Source: Neolewinella litorea (GTDB lineage: Bacteria > Bacteroidota > Bacteroidia > Chitinophagales > Saprospiraceae). Taken from it: a DNA stretch of 64,000 nt. Location: NCBI RefSeq assembly GCF_004803465.1, contig NZ_SRSF01000013.1, positions 30,598 through 94,597 of the forward strand. The letters are read 5' to 3'. The first letter of the stretch is position 1; each line of letters starts with the position of its first letter. Below the pieces are notes generated by a model. The model searched no databases. It was not told the origin of the DNA and worked only from the letters and a program-made list of their open reading frames with translations. A program made the translations under genes and the position numbers. Shown here piece after piece: positions 51,290 through 60,986 of the stretch.

Positions 51290-52150
51290 TCATTGGCGCA
51301 CTACCACCGCAATCATTTCCCCTCGGGAACTGCTCAAGTGTAGACGGTAAACACCGGGAGGCTGGAAACTCAGATCAACCGGCCATTCGTTGTTGCCGGC
51401 GGGATGAAAGCCGGTCTGGCTCGCCAGCACCTGGCCCGCGGCCGAAAGCAGCTTCCCTTGTACCCAGCCCGCGGCGGGCAGGTCGAACAACACCGTCGAG
51501 CGCCCGTGGGTAGGATTTGGAAAGGCGCGTAGTTGGGTGACCTTGTTCGCACCGGCCGCAGTGACCGCGGTGGTCTGTGATTCTTCCAGTGTCAGGATGA
51601 AGGGCTTGGCAGAGCCATTGTCGCCCGTGAGGTCGACGTTGAGGTTTACGGTGTTCCCTACCAAATAAAAAGACACAGGCCCCGCGCCTTGTTCCGGGGC
51701 CGTCCAGTCAAAACTGAACAGACTGTCGGGGTTGGGCAGGCGGTGCTCCACGTAGACGCGTCCATCCGAGAGCGTGGCAATCTGGGTCTGATCGTCGGGT
51801 GCTCCGAGCTCGCCGGCGGGTACCGGCGTGGCGCCGGCCAGGAACTGCGCCTGGAAGCCGTACGCCGCGGGCTCTCCCTGTCCCGGCCGGACGGCCACCG
51901 TAACCCGGTAGGTCTGCCCCGGCCGATAGTCGGTCATCTGTACCCCGTCGAAGCTGACGCCCAGGCGGGGCTCGCCATAATCCCCGGTGTTGTGGCAGTT
52001 GCTGCAGGTCGGTTCGGTTCCGCCACTTAGGTTGGGTGCCCCCGTGTAACCGCGCTCGATCGCGGAAGCTACCCCACTGGAATAGGCGGTCAGAAGTAGT
52101 GCGGCGGCGGCCGCGAGCAGAGGGAAGAGGGAAAGGGTTCGCGGTTTCAC
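51290..52150 (-). CDS. Exported CxxCH (Reeler-like) protein with type IX sorting domain
   Basis: Protein of 286 residues: signal peptide, then GYTGAPNLSGGTEPTCSNCHNTGDYGEPRLGV with a CSNCH motif that could bind one haem, a beta-sandwich resembling Reeler/choice-of-anchor domains (YRVTVAVRPGQGEPAAYGFQAQF), and a C-terminal type A sorting domain (RAFPNPTHGRSTVLFDLP, VYRLHLSS). The sorting domain implies export and surface attachment or release by the T9SS. Such proteins are common in gliding Bacteroidota; function unknown. Confidence 0.83.
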   Translation of the reverse strand: MKPRTLSLFPLLAAAAALLLTAYSSGVASAIERGYTGAPNLSGGTEPTCSNCHNTGDYGEPRLGVSFDGVQMTDYRPGQTYRVTVAVRPGQGEPAAYGFQAQFLAGATPVPAGELGAPDDQTQIATLSDGRVYVEHRLPNPDSLFSFDWTAPEQGAGPVSFYLVGNTVNLNVDLTGDNGSAKPFILTLEESQTTAVTAAGANKVTQLRAFPNPTHGRSTVLFDLPAAGWVQGKLLSAAGQVLASQTGFHPAGNNEWPVDLSFQPPGVYRLHLSSSRGEMIAVVVRQ

Positions 52151-52287
52151 GGTGGGTTATCTTTAGAGTAAGGGCTTCGGACGCGCCGCCTTCGGCCAAT
52201 TTACTCACCGACGGCATAATTCAATTAAACTAAATCCGTCGCAACCTTTAGCAAGCCTCTGAAGTTAAGACGCCGGCATGATAGTAT

Positions 52288-52295
52288 TACTTTTG
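52288..52295 (+). promoter_or_regulatory. -7 box of the TetR-exporter operon
   Basis: TACTTTTG, 22 bases before ATG 52318, in an AT-rich intergenic stretch (52200-52317) shared with the divergent gene at 52150. A second overlapping TGTCTTTG lies at 52294-52301. Confidence 0.45.
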
Positions 52296-52317
52296 TCTTT
52301 GCGAACCTTACTCATTT

Positions 52318-52992
52318 ATGCAGCAACTTAACGGGAAGGTATCGATCTCCATCTGCCGTTCTCTGTACCTGAAGGACCCGGAGTCGAGCGCTTTGGGCCA
52401 AAAAATCCTTACCGGGAGTATTGACCTGATCGATCGAATCGGACTGGAGCAATACACCTTCCGCAAACTGGCGGTTCACGTTGGTACTACGGAGGCCTCG
52501 GTGTACCGCTACTTTGAGAACAAGCACAAATTGCTACTGTATTTGGTTATGTGGTACTGGGGGTGGATGGATTACCGGCTGGCTTTTCTGCTGGCCAACG
52601 TACCCTCGGCCGAAGAGCGCCTGCGCCGTGCCGTCCGGCTGCTTACCGAAACCGTCAAGGAGGACAGCGATTTTTCCCACATTAACGAAGTCAAACTCCA
52701 TCGGATAGTGGTGGCCGAAAGCCTTAAGGCGTACCTGACCCGCGCGATCGACCAGGATAACCGACAAGGTGCCTTTGCGTACTACAAGCAGCTGGTCGAC
52801 CGGGTGAGCGCGGTAGTAAACGAGCTCAATCCCGATTTTTCCTACCCGCAGATGTTGATCAGTACTATAATTGAAGGCGGACACCTCCAGCACTTTTTCA
52901 GTGACCACATACCGCGCGTTACTAACGTGCGGGAAGGAGAAGATTCCGTAGTATGCTTTTTTACCAACCTGGCCTTTAAAGCCCTTAGCTGA
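52318..52992 (+). CDS. TetR/AcrR family regulator
   Basis: DNA-binding regulator of 224 residues. The helix-turn-helix is in the first third: ILTGSIDLIDRIGLEQYTFRKLAVHVGTTEASVYRYFENKHKLLLYLVMWYWGWMDYRL. The rest is the helical ligand-binding domain. It ends 5 bases before the ABC transporter gene, so it heads and probably autoregulates the export operon. Inducer unknown. Confidence 0.9.
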   Translation: MQQLNGKVSISICRSLYLKDPESSALGQKILTGSIDLIDRIGLEQYTFRKLAVHVGTTEASVYRYFENKHKLLLYLVMWYWGWMDYRLAFLLANVPSAEERLRRAVRLLTETVKEDSDFSHINEVKLHRIVVAESLKAYLTRAIDQDNRQGAFAYYKQLVDRVSAVVNELNPDFSYPQMLISTIIEGGHLQHFFSDHIPRVTNVREGEDSVVCFFTNLAFKALS

Positions 52993-52997
52993 CCCCA

Positions 52998-54689
52998 ATG
53001 GCCCTTACTTCCGAACTAACTCCCTTAGAACGATTCTGGCGGCTGCTGAAGCCCGACCGGCAAGAGGTGCGCAACGTCTGGGTCTATGCTTTCTTCGCGG
53101 GCGTCGTCAACTTGTCGCTGCCACTGGGCATCCAGGCTATCATCAACCTCATTATGGGCGGGCGCCCGAGTACCGCTTGGCTGGTACTGGTCTTTCTGGT
53201 GGTCTTTGGTATTGCCGTGATCGGTGTACTCCAGATCCAGCAAATGCGCCTGGTGGAGAACCTTCAACAAAAGATTTTCACCCGGGCCGCCTTTGAATTT
53301 GCCTACCGTATTCCGCGGGTGCGCACCGACGTGATGTATAACTACTACGGGCCTGAGTTGATGAACCGTTTCTTCGACGTCCTGACCGTACAGAAGGGGC
53401 TGTCGAAAATCCTCATCGATTTCTCGGTAGCGAGTTTCCAGGTGGTTTTCGGCCTGATGCTCCTGTCGATCTACCACCCCTTTTTCATCCTGTTCGGTAT
53501 CATCCTTGTGGGGCTGGTAACCCTCATTTTCGTCTTCACGGCCCGCCGCGGACTGGTGACGAGTTTGCAGGAATCCAAGCACAAGTACGCCGCCGTCCAC
53601 TGGCTGGAAGAGCTTGCCCGAACGGCCAGCAGCTTCAAGCTGGCGGGCAAGAACAATATGGCGCTGCAGCGGATGGACCGTCACGTACACGACTACCTAG
53701 AGGCCCGGGAAAGCCACTTCACGATCCTTATCCGGCAGTACAGCCTGCTGGTTATCTTCAAGGCAGTGGTAGCGCTGGGGCTGCTGGCCATCGGCGGACT
53801 ACTGGTTATGCAGGAGAGCATGAACATCGGTCAGTTCGTCGCGGCGGAGATCATCATCCTCTTCGTCATGGCATCCGTAGAGAAACTGATCCTTTCGCTG
53901 GAGACAATCTACGATGTACTGACCGGCCTGGAGAAGATCGGGCAGGTCACGGACCTGGAACTCGACAACAAACCCGAAGGCTCACCGGTAGAGCTTTCCA
54001 AATCAGAAAGCGGTCTCACCATCCGCCTGGAGAACATAACCTTCAAGTATCCCAAGGCGACGGAGCCGACCCTGAATAACCTCAACTTCACCGCGCAGGC
54101 CGGTGAGCGAATCATGGTGACCGGCCTGAACGGGGCGGGAAAGAGCACCCTGCTTTACCTCATCGCGGGCCTGTTCGAGGTCAACCAGGGCTCACTGTCC
54201 TACAACGGGTTGCCCCGCAACAACCTGGGGCTGGAAGAACTGCACGGCATCATCGGAGTCTGTTTCAAGCAAGGCGAACTCTTCGAGGGTACAGTATTGG
54301 AGAACATCACCATCGGCCGGGAGCGGGCCACCTTTCAAAACGTGGAGTGGGCCGTGGAGAACCTGGGACTGTCTTCCACCATCCGCAATTTACCCGAAGG
54401 CTTCTCCACCAAACTCAACCCAACGGGTGACAAACTCCCCCGTAGCATCGTGCAGCGACTCTTGCTGGCACGAGCCATCGCCGACCGGCCCCGCTTACTG
54501 CTTTTGGAGCACTCCTTCGAAGCCATCGACCGCTGCGACCGCCACGAGATCATCGACTTTCTGCTTGACCGCACCCACCCCTGGACCCTCATTGCAGCCA
54601 GCGGCAACAAATACCTGGCCGCAAAATGCGATCGGGTAATTACCCTGGAAAAGGGCAGAGTAGTAACTCCTTCCACGCCCTCCTATTAA
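52998..54689 (+). CDS. ABC exporter subunit with degenerate ATPase domain
   Basis: Protein of 563 residues: a six-helix ABC type 1 membrane domain (residues 20-310) and a nucleotide-binding domain (about 330-560). Walker A is intact (GLNGAGKST) and a Q-loop is plausible (CFKQGELFEGT), but the signature LSGGQ is replaced by LPRSI, Walker B reads RLLLLEHSFEAID (Asp to Glu, catalytic Glu to His) and the H-loop region AASGNKYLAAKCDRV lacks its His. It may bind ATP without normal hydrolysis, or use altered chemistry. It is followed by HlyD and TolC genes, the layout of a type I secretion or drug/metal export system. No peptidase C39 domain. Confidence 0.87.
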   Translation: MALTSELTPLERFWRLLKPDRQEVRNVWVYAFFAGVVNLSLPLGIQAIINLIMGGRPSTAWLVLVFLVVFGIAVIGVLQIQQMRLVENLQQKIFTRAAFEFAYRIPRVRTDVMYNYYGPELMNRFFDVLTVQKGLSKILIDFSVASFQVVFGLMLLSIYHPFFILFGIILVGLVTLIFVFTARRGLVTSLQESKHKYAAVHWLEELARTASSFKLAGKNNMALQRMDRHVHDYLEARESHFTILIRQYSLLVIFKAVVALGLLAIGGLLVMQESMNIGQFVAAEIIILFVMASVEKLILSLETIYDVLTGLEKIGQVTDLELDNKPEGSPVELSKSESGLTIRLENITFKYPKATEPTLNNLNFTAQAGERIMVTGLNGAGKSTLLYLIAGLFEVNQGSLSYNGLPRNNLGLEELHGIIGVCFKQGELFEGTVLENITIGRERATFQNVEWAVENLGLSSTIRNLPEGFSTKLNPTGDKLPRSIVQRLLLARAIADRPRLLLLEHSFEAIDRCDRHEIIDFLLDRTHPWTLIAASGNKYLAAKCDRVITLEKGRVVTPSTPSY

Positions 54690-54696
54690 CGTTTGT

Positions 54697-56067
54697 ATGC
54701 TCAATATTTCCCTTAATTCCGTGAACCGGCACGTGGACCGCAAGGACCTGGACTCCCTCCAAAGGGTAGAGGCCCGACATACGGGCAGTGTGCTCCTGCA
54801 GTTGCTGATCATCTTCTCGCTGCTGTTTTTGGTCTGTCTGTTTCTGCCCTGGACCCAGCACATCCGGGCCACCGGACGCGTGACCGCACTGCAGCCCAAC
54901 CAGCGGCCCCAGATGGTGCAGTCCATCATCGGCGGTCAAATCACCGAATGGTACGTCCGGGAGGGCGACTTCGTGGAAGCCGGCGATACGATCCTCCGCC
55001 TTACGGAAACCAAAGACCAGTACTTCGATACCAGCCTGCTGGACCGCACCCGCTCACAGGTGATGGCCAAGGAAATGTCCTTGCAATCCTACAACTCTAA
55101 GATCGACGCCCTGGCCGACCAGATGGAGGCTTTGCGCGAATCCGGACGGCTGCGTACCGAACAGGCCCGCAACAAACTCCGGCAGGCGCGGCTTACCGTG
55201 GCCAGCGACAGCATGGATCTGGAGGCTACTCGACTGAATACCATAGTTGCCCGCGAGCAGTACGAGCGGATGGAGGAGCTGTACGCCCAGGGATTGAAGT
55301 CGCTTACCGATCTGGAGAACCGTCGTGTGACCTACCAGCAGGCACAGGCCAAATTGCTCAGCGCGGAAAACAAGCTGCTGGCTTCCCGCAATGAAGTGAT
55401 CAACGCCCAGGTAGAACTGAATGCCATTCAGGCCAAGCTACGGGACGATCTGGCCAAGACCAGTTCCGACCGCTTCACGGCCCTTTCCGGTCGATTTGAG
55501 GCCGAAGCCGGCGTGGCCAAGTTGGAGAACGAGTACAGCAATTACGAAAGGCGCACCGACCTATATATCCTTCGCGCGCCCCAATCCGGCTACATCACCG
55601 AGATTCTCGCGGCCGGCATCGGTGAAACCCTCTCCGCCGGCGAGCAGGTAGTGACCATCGTGCCCGACCAGTACCAGCTGGCGGTGGAGATTTTCGTCCG
55701 CCCCATCGATCTTCCCCTGCTGAACCAGGGCCAACAGGTTAATATCCAATTCGACGGCTGGCCCTCCATCGTGTTCAGCGGCTGGCCCAACACCAGTTAC
55801 GGCACCTATTCCGGAACGGTGGTGGCCATCGACCGGACGATCAGCGCCGGAGGCGAATACCGGGTTATGGTAGCCCCCGACACCAGCGACGAAGCCTGGC
55901 CGGAAGCCCTGCGCGTAGGATCCGGCGCCACCGCCCTGGTATTGCTCAAGGATGTACCGATCTGGTACGAATTGTGGCGTAAGATCAATGGCTTCCCACC
56001 GGATCTCTACGCACCCACCGCTTCTACCGCACCCGCGGCCCCGCCCAAGATCAAGGTGCCTAAATGA
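54697..56067 (+). CDS. HlyD-family periplasmic adaptor
   Basis: Membrane fusion protein of 456 residues, 7 bases after the ABC gene. One N-terminal helix (VLLQLLIIFSLLFLVCLFLPW), a lipoyl/barrel-sandwich half (ATGRVTALQPNQRPQMVQSIIGGQITEWYVREGDFVEAGDTILRL), a long coiled-coil hairpin (about residues 110-280) and the closing half (LYILRAPQSGYITEILAAGIGETLSAGEQV), then a beta-barrel and an Ala/Pro-rich C-terminal tail. It should link the inner-membrane ABC subunit to TolC. Confidence 0.92.
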   Translation: MLNISLNSVNRHVDRKDLDSLQRVEARHTGSVLLQLLIIFSLLFLVCLFLPWTQHIRATGRVTALQPNQRPQMVQSIIGGQITEWYVREGDFVEAGDTILRLTETKDQYFDTSLLDRTRSQVMAKEMSLQSYNSKIDALADQMEALRESGRLRTEQARNKLRQARLTVASDSMDLEATRLNTIVAREQYERMEELYAQGLKSLTDLENRRVTYQQAQAKLLSAENKLLASRNEVINAQVELNAIQAKLRDDLAKTSSDRFTALSGRFEAEAGVAKLENEYSNYERRTDLYILRAPQSGYITEILAAGIGETLSAGEQVVTIVPDQYQLAVEIFVRPIDLPLLNQGQQVNIQFDGWPSIVFSGWPNTSYGTYSGTVVAIDRTISAGGEYRVMVAPDTSDEAWPEALRVGSGATALVLLKDVPIWYELWRKINGFPPDLYAPTASTAPAAPPKIKVPK

Positions 56068-56077
56068 CCAACCGACC

Positions 56078-57484
56078 GTGAAATACCTGATTCTGATATT
56101 GGTACTGTTCGCCGCCCCGGTGGCGGCCCAGGACCTCCCCGCCGTGCTGTCTGAAGAAGACCTCCTCCGACTGGTTGCCGAGCACCACCCCCTGGCGGTT
56201 CGCGCGGACCTGCAACGCGATCGTGCGCGAGCGGTGTTGCGAGAAGCGCGCGGTGGTTTCGATCCGAAACTCTACGGTGATCTGTCTCAAAAGTATTTCA
56301 AGGGCACGCGGTACTACAGTCTGGCCGAGGGTGGACTCAAGGTGCCTACCTGGTTCGGCGTGGAACTGAACGCCGCCTACGAGCGCAACGGCGGTTACTA
56401 CCTGAATCCGGAGAATACCGTTCCTGACGAAGGCCTCTTTGCCGCCGGTCTATCGGTTTCCCTGGGCCAGGGCCTGTTCTTCGACCAGCGACGCGCCGAA
56501 CTGCAGCGGGCCCGAATTTACCAACGCGCCACGGGTGCGGAGCGCTTGCTACAGATCAACGAATTGCTGTACGAGGCCGGCAGCCGTTACTGGGAGTGGG
56601 CGGGGGCGCAAGGCGCCGTATCGGTGTACACCGAAGCCGTAGAACTGGCCCGCGCCCGGTATGCGGCCGTGGTGAGCAGTGCCGCGCTCGGCGACCGACC
56701 CGCTATCGATACCCTGGAAGCGCGCATCCTGGTGCAGAATCGCCTGCTGGGACTGGAATCTGCCCGCCTGGAGGCCGCCAACGCCGCCGCCGCGCTCAAC
56801 GCCTTCCTGTGGCTGGATGGCGTGATTCCCCTGGAACTGGAGGCCAGCACCCGCCCCCCCGATCCGGCAGCCGTAGTTATTGCCCCATTGATGCCCCTGT
56901 CGGCCGGACTAACCAACCCCGCGCTAACCCTGACCCGCCTCAAGCTGGAAGATCTCGAAGTGGACGAGCGCCTGCAGCTGGAGCAATTGAAGCCCCGGCT
57001 GGACCTAAAGTACAATGCCCTGATCTCGGGTAGCGCCGTTCAGCCGCTTGAGAACTACTCGGCCAACGATTACAAATGGGGGATCAGCTTCAGCCAGTCG
57101 CTGCTGCTGCGCAAGGAGCGCGGTAAATTGCAGCTCACCCGCATCAAACTCAGCGAAACCCAGCTGGAACTCAGCGACAAGATCGCCCAACTCAACGCCA
57201 AGGTAGAGCAGGCCGAGAACGAGGCCAACGTCACCGTGGCCCAGTACGCGCTTGCCACCCGGAACGTGAGCGACTACTCCCGATTACTGGCGGGGGAGCG
57301 CGAGCTGTTCCAGGCGGGGGAAAGTTCGCTGTTTCTGGTCAACAGCCGGGAGGTGGCGTTCATCGACGCCAGCCTCAAGCAGTTGGAGCTGATGGTGAAA
57401 CACCGTAAGGCTGGTCTGGCGCGGAACTTTGCTGCGGGGCAGACGGCTCCGCCGTTGGTAGGTGGAGTCGTACCCAATGAGTAA
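56078..57484 (+). CDS. TolC-family outer membrane efflux protein
   Basis: Protein of 468 residues from GTG 56078, which opens a signal peptide (VKYLILILVLFAAPVAAQ). Two repeats of long helices and outer-membrane strands, with LSEEDLLRLVAEHHPLAVRADLQRDRARAVLREARGGFDPKLYGDLSQKY at the start. It completes the export channel, 10 bases after HlyD. Its last 110 bases (57375-57484) also encode the C-terminus of the convergent 529-residue protein. Confidence 0.9.
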   Translation: MKYLILILVLFAAPVAAQDLPAVLSEEDLLRLVAEHHPLAVRADLQRDRARAVLREARGGFDPKLYGDLSQKYFKGTRYYSLAEGGLKVPTWFGVELNAAYERNGGYYLNPENTVPDEGLFAAGLSVSLGQGLFFDQRRAELQRARIYQRATGAERLLQINELLYEAGSRYWEWAGAQGAVSVYTEAVELARARYAAVVSSAALGDRPAIDTLEARILVQNRLLGLESARLEAANAAAALNAFLWLDGVIPLELEASTRPPDPAAVVIAPLMPLSAGLTNPALTLTRLKLEDLEVDERLQLEQLKPRLDLKYNALISGSAVQPLENYSANDYKWGISFSQSLLLRKERGKLQLTRIKLSETQLELSDKIAQLNAKVEQAENEANVTVAQYALATRNVSDYSRLLAGERELFQAGESSLFLVNSREVAFIDASLKQLELMVKHRKAGLARNFAAGQTAPPLVGGVVPNE

Positions 57485-58964
57485 GGTCGAGATAGAGTAG
57501 GGCCTTGTGTTCGTAGGGGTCGGTGGTGGCCGCCGCGCGCAGGTCTTCGTCGAGCTTTTCGAAAACGGCCGGGTGCTCGGCGTCGGCCAGCTTGATCAGC
57601 TTGCGCAGGGCCGAGGTAGCCAGGCGGTGGACTTGTCCGGTATCGGGGCTTTTGCGCATCTGCCGGTTTACGTTCACCAGATGGTAATCGAGCAGCGCCC
57701 GGTTACCGAGTTCGAAGTGACAGATCAGGTGGAGTAGCCGCGTATTGAGCAGCAGGTCTTCCCGCAGGATGCCCGATCGCATATTGATAATCTCATTCAG
57801 GTAGTCCAGGGCCTCGTCAAAACGCCGCAGGATAAAGCAGGTGGCCGCGAACTTGTACAGAAACAGTCCCCAGCGGTGGTCGGTGGGCCGAAATTCCTTT
57901 TTGGAGTAGGCTGATCGCAACTGTTGGCCGGTGCGCTGGGCACCCGTCCAGTTGGCGGTAGCCAGGTGTGCGTTCAGCGACATCAGGCCGGCGTAGGTGC
58001 GTCCGATCAACTGGCTGTTCTCGTTGAGCAACACCTGGTCGTCACCGAGAAACTCCTGTACCACCCGCAGCGACCGGAGCATCCGGGGCGTATCGCCGGT
58101 GAGGTAGGCGAAGATGGATACGTAGTACAGGCAGCGCAGATACAGGTCAGGATCCTTGACCGTCATATGGGTGCTCAGGTGGAAGAGCGTGAGCGCATTC
58201 ATCGCAGATTCCAGCGCATCGTCGAAACTCAACTGGATGTAGTGGTACCACATCGAAGCCTGGAAGCGATTGATCTTCTGGTGAAAAGTACTACTGACGG
58301 TTTCCCGGTCGAAGCGATAGGTCTGGATGCTGTTCCAGTACTCCACGTTTTCCTGCCGTTCCCGTTCGCTCCGACTGTGGCCGACCTCGATGTAGCGACC
58401 GTGGATCTGAATATTCAGGTTGAACAGCTCGCTGGTATTCAGCACGCTGTAGCTGCGCTCGGCCGATTCGTTGAGCAACAGGTCCATCTTGTTGTCGATC
58501 TGCCGGGATAGGGTGACGTGGCGCGATTCGATCAGTTTCTGAAACTCCAGGATCTCCAGGTGCAGTACGTCCCGGTTGTGTTCCACCGCCTTGCTTTTGG
58601 CCCGCTCGAGGGAGCGGAGGGCATCCAGGTACAGTCCCTTGCCGTACAGAATGTGGCTGAAGTCGATCTGCTCCCGCAGTTCGATGTCGATCTCCTTGTT
58701 GATGTAGATGAGACGCAGACTCGTAAGTACCTGCTGGTACAGGTGGCGTTTCAGGTTGGAATACTGCCCCGGCGTCAGCTTCAGCCGGTCGGTGACGGCA
58801 CTGTCGTCGGGGTCGCCCAGGCGGTCCAGTACATCGAATAACTGGATGAATTTACTGTCGCCGGTAGAGCCGGCCCGGGTAGCGTAAAGCTTGAAATTGC
58901 GCTTTTCTGCCTTGTTGAGCGACTTTATTAGTCGCCACAGCTGATCTTTTACGGCCGTTGGCAT
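57375..58964 (-). CDS. Unknown 529-residue helical (TPR-like) protein
   Basis: Soluble protein of 529 residues, no signal peptide, predicted almost wholly alpha-helical. N-terminus VKDQLWRLIKSLNKAEKRNFKLYATRAG is distinctive and recurs in unstudied Bacteroidota proteins as far as I recall. The middle shows helical pairs like TPR units (LYLRCLYYVSIFAYLTGDTPRMLRSLRVVQEF, ATCFILRRFDEALDYLNEIIN). The tail (about 500-529) is Pro/Ser-rich and lies entirely within the antisense overlap with TolC, so it may be a late extension. Function unknown. Confidence 0.75.
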   Translation of the reverse strand: MPTAVKDQLWRLIKSLNKAEKRNFKLYATRAGSTGDSKFIQLFDVLDRLGDPDDSAVTDRLKLTPGQYSNLKRHLYQQVLTSLRLIYINKEIDIELREQIDFSHILYGKGLYLDALRSLERAKSKAVEHNRDVLHLEILEFQKLIESRHVTLSRQIDNKMDLLLNESAERSYSVLNTSELFNLNIQIHGRYIEVGHSRSERERQENVEYWNSIQTYRFDRETVSSTFHQKINRFQASMWYHYIQLSFDDALESAMNALTLFHLSTHMTVKDPDLYLRCLYYVSIFAYLTGDTPRMLRSLRVVQEFLGDDQVLLNENSQLIGRTYAGLMSLNAHLATANWTGAQRTGQQLRSAYSKKEFRPTDHRWGLFLYKFAATCFILRRFDEALDYLNEIINMRSGILREDLLLNTRLLHLICHFELGNRALLDYHLVNVNRQMRKSPDTGQVHRLATSALRKLIKLADAEHPAVFEKLDEDLRAAATTDPYEHKALLYLDLTHWVRLHLPTAEPSAPQQSSAPDQPYGVSPSAPTA

Positions 58965-59205
58965 GGGTAAGCGAAGTGATGTAAGTGGTTGTAAATCAGC
59001 GTATCGTATGCAGTGGTGAGGCTTTAGGCGTCACAGATGTTGAAAGTAGTTCGCTGTGCGGACTGCTCCACCCGGGCTGATCTTTGTTTCAACGAAGCAG
59101 AGGAGACGTCCGGGCTTCTTTTTGTCCCCAACCAGATAGGCTTCTTTGTTCACCTTTTTTCCGGCCCCCTGCTAACCACCCGGCGGCCTAAAGATAACCA
59201 CTTCT

Positions 59206-59544
59206 ATGAAGAAGATTGAAGCTATCATTCGACTGTCGCGCTTCGAGAGCATCCGGGATGCCCTGGCCGCCATCGACGTCAATTTCTTTACCCTCACGGA
59301 AGTTAAGGGCTTCGGCCTGCAACGCGGCGAGCAACTCACCTACCGCGGCAGCGTCTACGATGCCGACTACATTGCCCGTCTTCAACTTGACATCGTCGCC
59401 CCGGCCAGCAAGGTCGAGGCCATCGTAAACGCCATCGTCTCCGCCGGTCGTACCGGCAAGGTAGGCGACGGCAAGATCGTAGTCTACGAACTCGACCGCA
59501 TTGTCCGTATCCGCACAGGCGAAGAGGACGAAAGCGCGATTTAA
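59206..59544 (+). CDS. glnK: PII nitrogen regulatory protein
   Basis: Signal protein of 112 residues that senses 2-oxoglutarate and ATP/ADP and controls Amt. N-terminus MKKIEAIIRLSRFESIRDALAAI; the T-loop GFGLQRGEQLTYRGSVYDADYI aligns with that of GlnB/GlnK and keeps the Tyr modified by uridylylation in enterobacteria (TYRG). The C-terminal signature GRTGKVGDGKIVVYELDRIVRIRTGE is clear. First gene of the ammonium cluster. Confidence 0.93.
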   Translation: MKKIEAIIRLSRFESIRDALAAIDVNFFTLTEVKGFGLQRGEQLTYRGSVYDADYIARLQLDIVAPASKVEAIVNAIVSAGRTGKVGDGKIVVYELDRIVRIRTGEEDESAI

Positions 59545-59675
59545 CCCCCCGCGCCGCGGCGCACTCATAATCCATCTGATTTAACCCTCCGTTTGCGTGA
59601 CCCCCTGGTCACCCTGGCCGTGCCTTGCCCGGTCCCGCGGATCTTCCCCCCTCACATATCAACTACCCCATCACC

Positions 59676-60944
59676 ATGGAAGCACTGTTTACCGTCAACA
59701 ATCTCTGGATCCTGGTGGCGACCTGTCTGGTCTTCATTATGCACCTGGGCTTCGCGACCCTCGAAGCTGGCTTTGTCCAGCGCAAGAACGTGGTCAACAT
59801 CCTTTTCAAAAATAGCATGATCATCAGCATCGGGTTACTTACCTACTTCTTTGTTGGGTACAACCTGATGTACCCCGGCGACGCTTACGCCGGCGGGATC
59901 ATCGGCTCCTTCGGCGTCATGGACTGGGCTGCCGGTATGACTCCCGATTACGCCGCCGCGGCCGAGGCCGGTGATACTTACACCGGTTACAGCGACTTTA
60001 TTTTCCAGGCCATGTTCGCGGCTACCTGCGCCACTATCGTATCGGGCGCCGTAGCGGAGCGGATCAAACTGGTACCCTTCCTGATCTTCGCCACCGTCTT
60101 CGTTGCCTTCAGCTACCCCATCACCGGCATGTGGCAGTGGGGCGGCGGCTGGCTGGCCTCCCTGGACACCCCCTTTTACGACTTTGCGGGCTCGACCCTG
60201 GTGCACGCCGCCGGCGGATTCGCCGCCCTGGCCGCCATCATCCTGCTCGGTTCCCGCCGCGGCAAGTACCGTCCCGATGGCACGGTGACCGCCATTCCCG
60301 GACACAGCATGCCGCTGGCCGCCATCGGCGTATTCCTGCTCTGGTTCGGCTGGTTCGGCTTCAACGGTGGCTCCGTTCTGAGCGCCGACCCCAACGGAGT
60401 GAGCCTTGTGTTCGTCACCACCTCCCTGGCCGCCGCCGCGGGTGGCGTGGCCGCCTTCTTCATGGGCTACATCCTCTTTAAGAGCTACGATCTATCCATG
60501 GTACTGAACGGTATCCTGGGCGGACTCGTAGGCATCACCGCCGGTGCCGACCTAATGACGGGCGCCGAGGCCATCATCATTGGTCTGATCGCCGGAACCA
60601 TCATCCCACTCAGTATCGTCTTCTTTGACAAAACCCTGCGGCTGGACGATCCGGTCGGCGCCACCAGCGTTCACGGCGTTTGCGGCATCTGGGGTACCCT
60701 GGCCGTCGGACTGTTCGGAGCATCCGCCGGGGTGGACCAGTTTATCACCCAGCTGATAGGTACACTCGCCGTGGGTGCCTTCTCCTTCGCCAGCAGCTTC
60801 ATGATTTTCAGCGGCCTCAAGGCGGTCATGGGCATCCGCGTCGACGAAGAAGAGGAGATCCGGGGTCTCGACCTCGGGGAGCACGATATGCACGCCTACA
60901 CCCTGGCCAAGGAAGACGGCGTCTTCCAACTCACTTCCGACTGA
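59676..60944 (+). CDS. amt: Ammonium transporter Amt
   Basis: Channel protein of 422 residues with 11 helices; ATG 59676 (MEALFTVNNLWILVATCLVF) begins just before helix 1. Conserved elements: GFATLEAGFVQRKNVVNI, the Asp-containing YDFAGSTLVHAAGGFAAL with the first pore His, and GATSVHGVCGIWGTLAVGLF with the second. It imports ammonium and is gated by the PII protein encoded 131 bases upstream. Confidence 0.96.
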   Translation: MEALFTVNNLWILVATCLVFIMHLGFATLEAGFVQRKNVVNILFKNSMIISIGLLTYFFVGYNLMYPGDAYAGGIIGSFGVMDWAAGMTPDYAAAAEAGDTYTGYSDFIFQAMFAATCATIVSGAVAERIKLVPFLIFATVFVAFSYPITGMWQWGGGWLASLDTPFYDFAGSTLVHAAGGFAALAAIILLGSRRGKYRPDGTVTAIPGHSMPLAAIGVFLLWFGWFGFNGGSVLSADPNGVSLVFVTTSLAAAAGGVAAFFMGYILFKSYDLSMVLNGILGGLVGITAGADLMTGAEAIIIGLIAGTIIPLSIVFFDKTLRLDDPVGATSVHGVCGIWGTLAVGLFGASAGVDQFITQLIGTLAVGAFSFASSFMIFSGLKAVMGIRVDEEEEIRGLDLGEHDMHAYTLAKEDGVFQLTSD

Positions 60945-60986
60945 CACCGGCCCCGCTTTCCTCCCATTATCCCCAAATCAACTAGT

